This document shows, one piece after another, positions 25,336 through 36,658 of a DNA stretch of 64,000 nucleotides. This DNA is from Adineta vaga. Its lineage: Eukaryota; Rotifera. Under the pieces are notes generated by a model. That model saw only the letters and a program-made list of their open reading frames with translations. It was not told the origin of the DNA and did no database searches. Both the position numbers and the translations under genes were made by a program. The DNA is taken from the NCBI GenBank assembly GCA_021613535.1, contig CP075493.1, forward strand, positions 6,262,001 through 6,326,000, in the 5' to 3' direction. Positions within the stretch are counted from its first letter, which is position 1; the number at the start of each line of letters is the position of its first letter.

Positions 25336-27786
25336 ATGTCTTTACTCGATCAAAATTGGGGTGGTACTGGTGGTGGTGGTGATGATGATGCACTTGATGA
25401 TAATCAACAAGGAAAACAAGTAAGATGAGAATTATCATTCGAAAAAAAAAGAGGTCAAATCGAATTTACATTTAGATTTTAACATCTCGAGATGGTACAT
25501 TAATGTTAATTGAATGTGCACCAGAAATGTTCGAATCATTATCTAATACGATGAAAACCGATTCATCTACTAATGATGATAATGATGATGAAGATCTAAC
25601 AACTGGTTTTCAATTAATCATGCGTGCTTGTCAACGTTTTTATCAATCAAAAATTATATCCAATGATAAAGATCTAAGTGGAATTATTCTTTATGGAACT
25701 GAAAAGAATAAAAATACATTTGATTTCAATCATATCTATATTCTTCATGAATTAGCACAACCATCCGCTGAACGTATAATTCAATTAGAAAATCTATCAA
25801 AACAAGATACATTTAAAAAGACTTACAAAGATCTATTTGGATCAACACAATCCAAAGGTTATTCTTTAAATGAAGCATTGTGGACATGTTCGAATTTATT
25901 TTCTAATTCACCACAACGTTTAACTATTAAACGTGTATTTATATTTACATGTAATGATCAACCACATGCATCGAATCTTACTTTAGAACGACAAGCGAAA
26001 CAGCGTGCAAAAGATCTAAATGATGTTGGTATTCAAGTTGAAGTTTTTCCTATTCTAACAGAAACACGAACAACATTTGATTATAAAAAATTCTTTCAAG
26101 ATGTTCTTATGTTAAGTGATGATGAATTAGAATTAAGAAATAATCAAGCACCAACAGGAAGATTAAATGAATTATTAAAATTAGTTTATTCAAAAGAACA
26201 TAAGAAACGTGCTTATTGTACCGTACCTTTTTCATTAGGAACAGCTTCAGATGGTACACCATTACAACTTTCAGTGTCCATTTTTAATATGGTAATTGAT
26301 TCATTGAAATTGTACACGAAAAAAATGATATCGACTTGTTCTTTAAGGTTCGTCCATGTACAAAACCATCGAAAATTAAATTAGATATGAAAACAAATAT
26401 GGAAACAAAAACTGTAACAAAACATTATCTTCCTGAAACAGGTTTGCTTTCATTTGAAATTATTCTCATCAATTTTTTTCTTCTTTATTTCTAGCGGAAA
26501 TTCTTATGCCATCGGATATTCAATATGGTATCGATGTTTCTAATCGTCGTGTTCTATTTGATGCTGATGAAATAAAAGCAATTAAGAAATTTGCTGATCC
26601 CGGTTTGGAAATTCTCGGTTTTAAAAGTCTCTCTTGTTTACTACCACATCATTATGTTAAACCCGGTCATTTTATTTATCCCGATGAGAAATATATTGAA
26701 GGAAGTACATGTCTATTTAATGCATTATTAAAGAAATGTTTAGAAAAACAAATGTTTATTTTGTGCCAATTTACTGCGCGACGAAATACTTCACCACGTC
26801 TTGGTAAATGAATTGAATTTAGATTGAAATTAAAGATTAATTTGTCTCTTCTTTTTTTCTTTCTCTTTCTAGTTGCACTCATTCCACAAGCAGAAGAAAT
26901 CAATAAAAAAGATCCGACGGATCGTCTGGCATCAAATGGTTTTCATGTACATTATTTACCTTATGCTGATGATATACGAACATTACCAAAGAACGATGTC
27001 GCACGTTTATCGGACGATCAAGTTGATGTTTTCAAAAATGTGATTCGAGGTCTGAAATTTAAATACCGTCCAGAGAAATTAGAAAATCCTGCATTACAAA
27101 CTCTATGGAGAAATATTGAAGCAACAGCATTAAATAAAGATAAACCGGAAGAATTCATTGATTTGACGGTTCCAAATGAAGAAAATCAAAATAAAAAAGT
27201 CGGTCAGTATGCAACAGAAATAAAACAAATGTTTTTCCCACCAGATTATGTCATGGGTGTAACAAAAAGAACAGCGGCCAAACGAAAAGTAAGTACAAAG
27301 TTTTGGAAAAAGTCTTCTTTTATCTTCAGTTCTATCTAGAATCTCATTCAAGCTCAGTTAGTACTTCTCTTAGTCTCTTATTTGATGAAGAATGTAGTTT
27401 AATATATTTTCTTTTGCAAGAAAGAAATAGAATAAATAAACGAACACAATTTAATTTACTATTATTTAATAATGATTACTAAAAATAGTAACGAACTACT
27501 TTGATCTCTAGGCTGAAACAACTGCTATTTCATCAAGTGCAAAACGAAGTAAATCGGATGAGAACATTGACGTTGAAGCTGCTGCACGTAATAATTTAGT
27601 ATGAAAAGAAAAAGAATAAGCGGAAGTATGTCGTTTCTTTGTGAACTTTTATTTCTATTTTAGTTAAACAAATTAACTGTTCCTATATTAAAAGATTATT
27701 GTAAAGAAAAGAATTTGAGAGCAAATGGTACTAAAAAACAAGATTTAATTGATGCAATAGAAAAGCATCTAACTATAACGACCTAA
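25336..27786 (+). CDS. XRCC6: Ku70, ATP-dependent DNA helicase 2 subunit 1
   Basis: One half of the Ku70/80 ring that binds DNA double-strand ends and starts non-homologous end joining. Exons: 25336-25419, 25476-26291, 26348-26441, 26495-26803, 26873-27288, 27512-27598, 27664-27786; all phases agree; 642 aa (human 609). N-terminal vWA-like domain: ILTSRDGTLMLIECAPEMFE...GFQLIMRACQRFYQSKIIS and IKRVFIFTCNDQPH. Ku core: YGIDVSNRRVLFDADEIKAI and GLEILGFKSLSCLLPHHYVKPGHF. The exon-5 end VTKRTAAKRK is basic and NLS-like. The last exon encodes a SAP domain (LTVPILKDYCKEKNLRANGTK), which is specific to Ku70 and excludes Ku80. It lies directly downstream of MCM6 on the same strand. Confidence 0.97.
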
Positions 27787-28249
27787 GTTTGATTATATTT
27801 TAATTGCAAAAAAAACTCACTAATTAGAAATGAACTCTGTTGTTTTTGCCTGAATATATCGTTTTTTTTAATTATTAAAAGAAATAAAAAATAATCCTTC
27901 TACAGATATTAATAAATCTCGGTTATTTTTCCTCTTTTTTTTCTTTCTATACACATACATTTTTTTGTAATTCACATTCCTACACGATAATAATTGCACG
28001 TAGGTAAAAGAAGAAAAAGATGAGTATTTCATTCTCACATATACATTCATCGCGAAACGAGAGAATGTGAATAATGAGAAAAGAAAAAAATGCACTTTAA
28101 TGATAATAGCATTAACTAATCTTTTGATCATTGCTATATAATCGGACTGCTATCGAAGAGATTCTCCGTGTGTTGCCTTCTTTGATTCTTCTTTTGTGCT
28201 TTAATATATTGCTTCTTGCTTGCTTTATCGTTTTAATTCAGATTTATTA
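27787..28249. other. Intergenic region Ku70 - purine nucleoside phosphorylase
   Basis: 463 nt, AT-rich with T- and A-runs. AATTCAG at about 28235-28241, 9 nt upstream of the next ATG, is acceptor-like. Confidence 0.5.
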
Positions 28250-29772
28250 ATGTCTCATAATATGAAATCATCAATAGAATCAGCACCTATTGCTGTTAGT
28301 GGTCCAACAGCATCTGTTGGTGAACATCCAAATGCTATCACTAATCGGTAAGTTAAATTATTTGCAAGTTTGTTGTTTGAAAAGATGAAATTTATCTTCG
28401 AATAGATTTTATACATATGAATGTGTACAAGAAATCGTTGGTTTTATACAAAAATTAATACCAACAAAACCTGAAATAGCAATTATTTGTGGCTCAGGTT
28501 TAGGTGGTTTAGCTGAATTAGTTACCGACAAAATTATTATACCCTATGCCGATATTCCACATTTTCCAAAATCGACAGGTGAGATTGAATTTTTTTGTCT
28601 TATCAAATCATTTTAGAAAACATATCTCTACGAAATCTAGTGGTGGGTCATCGTAGTAATCTTGTCTTTGGTAATTTAAATGGACTTTATGTTGTCTGTA
28701 TGCAAGGTCGTTTTCATCCTTATGAAGGATATACAACAGCAACGGTAAAGATTATTTGTTTTATTCTTTTCAATATATGCATTGATATATAATTCATGAG
28801 AAGATTTCTTTGTCGTAAAAATGATATTTATAGATTTAGTAGAACAATAGTAGTTTTTCAACTTTTATTTGATAATCGATATTTTTAGTGTGCTTTTCCT
28901 GTACGAGTTATGCGTATGCTTGGTGCACATACATTAATTGTTACTTGGTATATTTTGTTTCGAATTTTGTATTTAATTATGAATAAATCGTTTATTTTAG
29001 TGCTGCCGGTGGTGTGAATAAAGATTTTAGTGTTGGTGATATTATGTTAATTAAAGATCATTTAAATTTTCCCAATTTAGCTGGTAACAATCCATTAATT
29101 GGACATAATGATGAACGGTAAATAAACTTGGAGAAATTGTCTTTTTTATTTTGTCTTCACTGTTCGTTTTTTTTTCATTTCAGATTTGGTAAGATGATAT
29201 ATAGTGAAAACATCACAATAATCATTCTTTTCTTACAGGACCACGTTTTCCACCTGTTGGTCATGCTTATGATCGTAAATATTTATCGAAAATGAAAGAC
29301 TTAGCAAAAAAGCAAAATGTCGAATTACGTGAAGGAGTCTATTGTGGCCTAGGTAGATGATAGTTTTATATTTATAATTGACATATGAGTCTAAATCGAT
29401 GATAAAACGTTTTTCTTTCTGCTTCCTGCATTAAGGTGGCCCATGCTATGAAACAATCGCCGAAATCAACATGCTTAGAATACTCGGCGGTGATGCTGTT
29501 GGTAAGCGAGATCATTACTTGTCAGAAATAAGAATCAGTTCTATTTGTACTTTATTTTAGGTATGTCAACTGTTCATGAAGTGACATTAGCAGCTCATTG
29601 TGGTTTTCGTACACTTGGTTTGGCATTGATTACTAATAAATGTTTATGGGATTATGATACAACATATGAACCTGTTCATGAAGATGTCATTCGTATAAGT
29701 GAATTGAAAGCTAATGAATTACAACAATTGATCTTCGATTTTATTGGCTTTATCAAAGATCATAGTTCATAA
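28250..29772 (+). CDS. PNP: Purine nucleoside phosphorylase (trimeric class I)
   Basis: Cleaves (deoxy)inosine and guanosine with phosphate to the base and (deoxy)ribose-1-phosphate; cytosolic purine salvage. Nine exons: 28250-28347, 28406-28578, 28641-28744, 28889-28947, 29001-29117, 29184-29188, 29239-29352, 29436-29501, 29561-29772; 315 aa. Motifs: phosphate loop [35 protein letters not shown] (the GRFHxYEG motif); [39 protein letters not shown] (substrate-binding Glu); GMSTVHEV; and LITNKC with the purine-binding Asn. Exon 6 is only 5 nt (ATTTG) and is needed to encode the RFG of NDERFGPRF; skipping it or retaining its flanking introns breaks the frame. About 26 extra residues lie at the N-terminus. 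Confidence 0.96.
29184..29188 (+). other. 5-nt microexon of the PNP gene
   Basis: ATTTG, flanked by CAG on the left and GTAAGA on the right. The flanking introns are 66 nt (29118-29183) and 50 nt (29189-29238). It supplies cg|A TTT G|ga = R-F-G, matching the invariant DERFG of class I phosphorylases. Confidence 0.85.
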
Positions 29773-30014
29773 TTCAATCAACAGAAGATTAAGAAAAACA
29801 AAAACATTTGATTTCTCTTTTTTGTTCTTGCCGTCCTCATTCTTTCCATTTTTCTTGTGTTTCCCATTAATCGGTATCAGACCAACAACCGTGTTTTAGT
29901 CTTTTCTCTCTCTCTCTTTCTTTGTAACGCTATTGTCTTTGTGAAGATTTATGTGAAACAACAAACAAAAAAAGGCATTTTGCTATTCTCTTTAGATGTA
30001 AAGAAAGAAAGATC

Positions 30015-32996
30015 ATGTCCGATCAACTGACTGAGGGTAGATTGATTTTATTTTGGTTTTGTCTTGAAATTTTCTATCGTACTTCTTTCAGTTAAATCGG
30101 TTTTTCATAAACGATTTGCTCATCTTTCATCTGCAATTACGAATCGGTTATGGTTAAATGCCCATACCAATTATGATTGCGATGTTTTATTAACATTTCC
30201 AGCACGAATTGATGATAACGTCATTGTTTGGTATTTGGAGAAGTTTCTCCAACTCGAACCAGATATTCGTATTTCAATTAAATATCATTTTACTACAGGT
30301 AAACATCGATATTTTTAAAACTTATATCTGTATTTTGTTGACATAGGTGTTTACGGATTTTATTTAACTTTCACTTACGAAAGGTGAAGATTTTTGTCGA
30401 ATCATATGAATGAATAGTTTTTCTGTTTGTGTATAGAATTTTGAAGGGTGCTGATGCTCTTCAATTAGAAAAGCCGATAAAACAAGAGTTTGGTGGTGGT
30501 TATCAAATATTCTTGTTTGATGAATTAGAACTTTATCAAGGTAAAAGATGAAAATGAAATACAAAGTTCTATCTTTTCAAACGTTTATTTTAGGTGTTGA
30601 AAATGAAGATCAATTTTTTAGTACGCAAGAACGACAATCAATTGTTCTTCATCTTCTTTATTCAATGAGAATGAATGAAAATCAAATTCTCAATGGAACA
30701 AAATTTAAAATTGATCAATCATTAAGTAAATTGAGATTTATAATTTTCATGAAAAGATTGTCTCGTATTTATTTAGTTCAACGTGGTTTAGAGAAAAATT
30801 TCATTCGACAAATCATTCCATTACATAATAAAGAACAATTAAATCGTTTGAGAGATACATGGGTATGGCCGAAGAATGTTTTTAAACCACAACCTATCGG
30901 TACGACTAAATGATTCTTAAAACAAAATCTAATTGTATTCAATTCTTTCTAGAGGATATTCGACAATATTTTGGTGTCAAAATTGCTCTTTATTTCTGTT
31001 GGTTAAGGTAGATATAAGATTGTATATTTAAGAAGATCTCAAAGTTTCATGTAGTTTTTATACGAAAGCACTTTGTTTGCCAGCTGCTTACGGAGTTTAT
31101 ATATGGTATCATACGGGACAAAGTCAAGTTCGTAGAAATATGAACAATTCAATTCATAATATATACGAGAACGTTTTAGGAACTTGATGATAAACTATTT
31201 GTCATCAATTCGTTTTTAAATATTATTTGGGCAACTGGATTCTTAATCTTTTGGCGACGAAGACAAGCGGAATTAGCACATGAATGGAATACACTTGATA
31301 TGGAACAATTAGAAGAAACTCGGCCAACATATCAAGGTGAATTACGTCGATCACCAGTTAATGATAAATATGAGCCATACTATCCATTATGGAAACGATT
31401 ATTATTCCGTTGTTTAGTCACAATTCCATTATTAATTATCAATCTTGTTCTTGTTTCCATATGCATTGTTCTGATCATTCGTTTTCAAAGTTGGATTGAT
31501 CGACAACTAAAAGCTGGTCGATTACCTTGTATAAATTATAAAATATTTTATTCTCTAATCATTCTTTATTGTTATTTTTGTATAGCATTGATGTCATTAA
31601 CAGAATTATTTCCGAAAATTTTATTAGCTTTAGTCACAACAATATTTGATGATGTTTATAAACGTGTTTGTCGTTGGTTAACAGACAAAGGTATGAAGAT
31701 AGATTATAAATGAATGAAATATTTGTTTTTCTATTTCTTGGAAAGAAAATTATCGAGAACAACGTGCACATGATAATCAAATGATTGCAAAAATGTTTGC
31801 TGTAAGATTAATTGAGTTTACGACAATTATTTTCTGACAGTTATTTTCTTTCCTATGGAATTCTAGTGTGCCTGTGTTAATTCATATTTAGGCGTATTTT
31901 ATATTGCCTTTTTTACACATAAATATATTCGATTATCTGATGTAAGTAAATATATCTTAGATGAAGTGAAATCTTCAGAATAAATCGTCTATTTTTAAAC
32001 TTATTCTAGCAATTGATTACTATTTTTGTTATAAAGCAATTTTGGGATCATATTAAAGTGTGTAAATTGAAGAATTTTTCAACAATGAAAAATAATCTTT
32101 TGTTTTAGGAAGCAATTATTCCATATATTGTTTCGAATACACGTTTATCTGTTTTAATTCAATTGAGTAAGAAAGAACATGCACGATATAATGAAAGGAA
32201 TGAACTTAATAATGAATTAAAACGTATACTTGACCAATGGAATACTTCGAAACAAACAAAAATCATTGCATTTAATCCACGAGATTCTCTTCCAAGTTTT
32301 GAAACATTATCATTATCACAAGCCGAAATTGAATGTTTACAACCGAAATGGCCAGATTTATATGAAGATTCATTAGAATTAGTAATTCAATTTGGTTATA
32401 TCATCTTTCTATCAGCATTATTTCCTCTCGCAGCATTCTTCTCATTATTAAATAACATACTAGAAATTCGAACCGATGCATTTAAATTATGTATGATCTA
32501 TCAACGACCTTTTTCACAACGTGTCAAAGATATTGGTCATTGGCAGGTAGAGAACATTGTCTTGTTTATACAATCGAAATTGTTTTTGTTATTTTATTGT
32601 AGAAAATTATGGAATATATGATCATAGCAGCGATTATTATTAATTGTATATTTTGTTCGATTCGTGGAGTTTTTCGTCGACTATTACCAGGTCTTCCATT
32701 TGCAGCAGAAATTTTTCTACTTGTTTGTATTGAAGTATGTTAAAATAGTCTTAAATCTGAACTATAATGAATATGGACTATTTTAGCATCTATTGGTATT
32801 ATTTTGTAAAACAATTCGATCGAGTATTGAAAATGTACCCTATTGGGTTCGAGTAGAAAAAGCGAAAATGGAATATCGTCGACGTGAAGCATTGAAAGTA
32901 AGAGAGAAAATCTTCCATTCAATCTATTGAAATATACACTTTTAGAAACTTGAATGCAATGCATTACATAATCAATCTCATGTCAATGAAGAATAA
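30015..32996 (+). CDS. Anoctamin-10-like (TMEM16) channel/scramblase
   Basis: Multi-pass membrane protein of the TMEM16 family, calcium-linked lipid scramblases or chloride channels. Fifteen exons: 30015-30036, 30092-30298, 30347-30383, 30437-30540, 30594-30899, 30953-31007, 31055-31127, 31180-31690, 31746-31801, 31867-31941, 32010-32057, 32109-32546, 32603-32734, 32787-32897, 32946-32996; all phases agree; 741 aa. Family marks: the first membrane-proximal IRQYFGVKIALYFCWLRSFYT (anoctamin YFGEKVALYFAWLGFYT); WNTLDME after TM2; several hydrophobic helices; FDDVYKRVCRWLTD; and a late EDSLELVIQFGYIIFLSALFP followed by EIRTDAFKL, carrying the acidic residues of the ion site. Closest in style to ANO8/ANO10. 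An AATAAA (32992-32997) overlaps the stop codon. Confidence 0.92.
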
Positions 32997-32997
32997 A
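32992..32997 (+). promoter_or_regulatory. AATAAA overlapping the anoctamin stop codon
   Basis: The hexamer contains the TAA stop (32994-32996). No other strong signal is seen before the convergent gene ends 209 nt away, but cleavage here would give a very short 3' UTR. Confidence 0.35.
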
Positions 32998-33204
32998 TAA
33001 TAATAATATATACTTCCTGAGAATTTTTCCATGAACAAATGTTCTGTCTTGTCTTGTCATATTCATGTACATACATATATAACATAATCTGACTGTTTGT
33101 GGTAGAATAAGAGAAAAAACATGTGTCTATATTCGTATAACCAAGCTGATTATTTCTTTTCATATCTTTTTCGACTTTGTTCATTAAAATTCAGAATAAT
33201 ATAT

Positions 33205-35951
33205 TCATCTACTCAATCTAAATTTATTTCGTTGATTTTTTGAACGATTAAGAAATGATTCTCTTCGCAGATAAATTTCATTTAAATAGTGATATAAAAT
33301 TTGTTTTTCATGAAATAATCGTTTTAAATGTGAAAGCTCATTGGATTTTTTTGAAAGTTTCTTTTTGGTTAGAATTAATTTTGATAGATTGTCAAATTCG
33401 ATAGGTGAATTGATTTTTAATGTATGCCAATGATGTATCGAGTTTGAGTCTATTTTCATTTTTAATTCAAGTTGATTTTGTAAATTCGTAAATTGATTAG
33501 ATAAGGATTGAGAATGAAGATATTCATGATTTTGTTGAGATTTAAATCTAACTGATTCTTGCAATTGATTGTTATAAATTCGTAAAGAAAAATAGTATTT
33601 ATGAAGAATATTAAGATCTAATTTTAATTCATCAATTATTTTAACTAGATGAAAAAAGCAAAGAATGTAATATTTAAGTTATTATTGATTATATACTTTT
33701 GTTATGATATTGTTGAGTGAAATATTTGATTTTATTGTTTAAAATTGGTGATTGATTATTAAAAATAGCGTGTTTTTCTCCAAGTAATTGGATCAGAAAA
33801 GTGAACTTTTCATATTGTCGTTTTAATTGTTTATTTTCATTGTTAATTGAAGTAAATATTTCTTTTAAGTCTTCATAACTATATTCTGATTGTTGAAGAT
33901 TATGATAAAAAGTTTTGATATTCATTTTAGTTTTCTCGTGTTCGAAAAGATATTGATGTAATGATTGATTCTCTTGTAGGAGAATGTCATCGATTTGTTT
34001 CGTATCGAAAGTTAATTTTGATATCATTGTTTTATAATGAATAATTTTAGCTTCATTTTGTTTTAAATTTTTGTCTAATGCAAGATGATTGACTTCATTG
34101 TGAATAAGTTGTCTTTGATTACGTGAAATTTCTTTCATTAATGGTCTTTCATCGATTGAAAGCTTATGAATCTTTTGTGTAAATGATAAAACTTTACATT
34201 TACTTTCAGTCACTTTTCTATGCTGACTTGTAAGTTCATCTTGTGTTGTAGATAAACAATGTTCTAAATTAAGTAATTCTTTTGCATACAAATCAATATG
34301 ATGGCCTTTCAAATTAATCAGATGATTCTTTTGTTCAACTTGTTCAGTTACACGATTGATTTCGAGGTTGGTCAAGTTGAATTGTTGATCATTGATTTGA
34401 ACTAAAGAAATACGAAATTTCTCATTCGTAAAGTTTATATCTTATCGACAACCTTTTAATATAGATTTATTATTTTGGAACCTTATCTCACTAGAGATAG
34501 GTCACCATGAAAAATAGGCTATGTGAGGCAAAGGGAGACAAGCGGTTCCTTATGGATTTGGCGAGAACTATCAGGAATTATTAGAATATCTCAGAATCTA
34601 TTAGGAATCGCTTTTTCGGATGGTACTAACTAGTTTTTTGTAAATTATTGGTGTATTGTTGTTGTTTTTTATGATCATTGATCAATTGTCGATAGGAATA
34701 TTGTGTATCTTTTTGATCATGTTTACAATGAATGATTTTCTTTTGTAATAAATGATTCTTTATTGTTGTTCGTTTTATAGTCTCGAGTAACTGTTGTTGA
34801 TTGTTTAATATTTGATTTCTTTCATCTTCTCGAATATGAATCTGTTTATGAAGTTGTTGTCGATTATTATGAATTTGTTTTTGTTGAAATTCTAATCGTT
34901 GAAGATGATGATTTTGTTCCTCAATACGTTTTTGTAGATTTGATAATTGTGTTTCATAATTTGTACGATTAATTGTAAGTAAAGTTAGATCTTGTTTATA
35001 TTTTTCGAATTTTATTTGATAATCGATCATTGATTTATGATAAAGTTCAATTTGTGTTTGAACATGAAAGATTAATTTTAATAGATGAGAAATTTCATTC
35101 ATAGTTGATTTATAATCAATCAGTAAGGTTTGAATATCATTCGTATTTGAAAGAAGATGATGGATTCTTTTGTTCAACTGTTCATGAGTATGAATATTGA
35201 TTTGTTGTTGAGTTTGAATTCTCATTTTCATTTCATTGATGTTTTGTGTTGCGTGTAAAATAGTTGTACGAAATTGTTCGAGAGATAAGTGAATCTCTTT
35301 TACTTTGAGTAATAGTTCACTATGTTCCTTTTCTATTAAAGTTAAATTTGCTAATTGTTCATCGTTTTCTAATTGAGTTCGATTGAAAAGTTTTTGTGAA
35401 TCTTCATAAATTAATTCTTGAGAAATTGTTGATCCTATTACTGTTTCAAACATCTGTCGTAGTCGAGATGTTGTCGTTCGTAGAGTCTTAAGAGATGATC
35501 AAAATTTCAAACTAGAGAAAGTCATAGAATCTCGAGGGTATATTACAACTTCTTCTACTCAAACATAATATGTCCTTTTTTTTTATATTAACCTGAACAA
35601 GATGCCATGTATTCATCTCTATGATCTTCATATTTGTTAGAGTTTGATTCAACTCTTGTAATTTTGTTTTCAATGTTTTCAATGTTTTCTTATCACTAGT
35701 TCGAAATTCATTCGTATAATTGATCTCTAACTCATGTTTTAAATGTTGAATTTCTTTTAAAAGAAAATCTTGTGAACTTTTCAAATGTTGACCTAAACAT
35801 TTCAAATTAAAGATTTATTTGAATTCTTTACTTTCTTTTCTTACAACAGACCAATCTGTTCGCTTTCGTTAACTAAATTATCAACATGAACATTATCCAT
35901 TGAATGAGCAATGACATGCAACTGTTTTATTTGATGAGAAAATTCCTCCAT
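33205..35951 (-). CDS. Long coiled-coil protein, probably cytoskeletal or ciliary
   Basis: Exons 35951-35852, 35792-35593, 35486-34631, 34401-33697, 33644-33205, phases consistent; 766 aa. Almost the whole chain is predicted coiled coil: long Gln/Lys/Glu/Leu helices such as IHHLLSNTNDIQTLLIDYKS and RIEEQNHHLQRLEFQQKQIH, with no globular domain, membrane segment or signal peptide. This composition resembles axonemal or basal-body CCDC/CFAP proteins, but I cannot name the family. Its ATG lies only 61 nt downstream of the stop of the Mpo1-like gene on the same strand. The 229-nt intron at 34402-34630 has an unusual composition and may contain an inserted repeat. The acceptor of exon 3 is CTTAAG, used because the nearer TAG acceptor leads to a stop. 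Confidence 0.75.
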
Positions 35952-36012
35952 TGTAGAATAAATTTCTATCTAATACGCGCTAAATAGATAGTTTTACTAC
36001 GAAAAACACAGT

Positions 36013-36501
36013 TTAATAATCAATACCAAAATATCGAAAAGCATGAGTTAATGTCCAAAGAGGACCAATCAAAAGAAATTGTAAATCTTTGAAAAATGCT
36101 GGTTTCTTTCCTTCAATTTCATGACCAATAAACTGACCAATCCAAGCCAGAATGAAAATAATCAATGCCAAACGAAATATTCGGAAATGATTTTTTTCCA
36201 TGATAATCAATGCCATAATTACAAATAAGAATATAATTGCCATTCCAATTGCTAATGAAGGCGATAGATTCCAATAGAAAGCTAAAATTGGTATAAGTAT
36301 AAGTGATGGATTGATAAGTCCCACTTGACCAATAGATATTGTATTACGAATATTCTTTGGTACAACTGGTAAACACCAAAGCATGGCAAAAATTGTAAAT
36401 GTTATTGCTGGTACACAGATCTTATGTATGAGAATATTCACAGGATTTTGATGTGATAAAGAATATTCATCTAACCATGCAGTTAATTCTTTTCCCGGCA
36501 T
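36013..36501 (-). CDS. Mpo1-like (DUF962) 2-hydroxy fatty acid dioxygenase, intronless
   Basis: 162 aa in one exon, with four or five hydrophobic helices, close to yeast Mpo1 (174 aa). Family motifs: the N-terminal WLDEYSLSHQNPVNILIHK (H-x-NPxN-xxxH) and the late GQFIGHEIEGKKPAFF (GHxxxExxxPA); their histidines bind the catalytic iron in the yeast enzyme. Mpo1 is an ER membrane Fe(II) dioxygenase that shortens 2-hydroxy fatty acids by one carbon in phytosphingosine breakdown. A CTAG acceptor abuts the ATG directly. It sits 157 nt after the RNF216-like stop and 61 nt before the coiled-coil gene. Being intronless among intron-rich neighbours, and in a family absent from mammals, it is a candidate for horizontal acquisition; this is unproven. 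Confidence 0.85.
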   Translation of the reverse strand: MPGKELTAWLDEYSLSHQNPVNILIHKICVPAITFTIFAMLWCLPVVPKNIRNTISIGQVGLINPSLILIPILAFYWNLSPSLAIGMAIIFLFVIMALIIMEKNHFRIFRLALIIFILAWIGQFIGHEIEGKKPAFFKDLQFLLIGPLWTLTHAFRYFGIDY

Positions 36502-36658
36502 CTAGAATAAATGGAAGAGAATATTTTCTTTATTTTATTCAAATTGTAGAATTTCGTTTTTTTATTTTGTTTGTAAGAAATTATAAACATAAAAAAATAA
36601 TAGTAAGAGAACGCATAGAAGCTTATCTGACAAAAATCAAAAACTATTTCATTATTTA

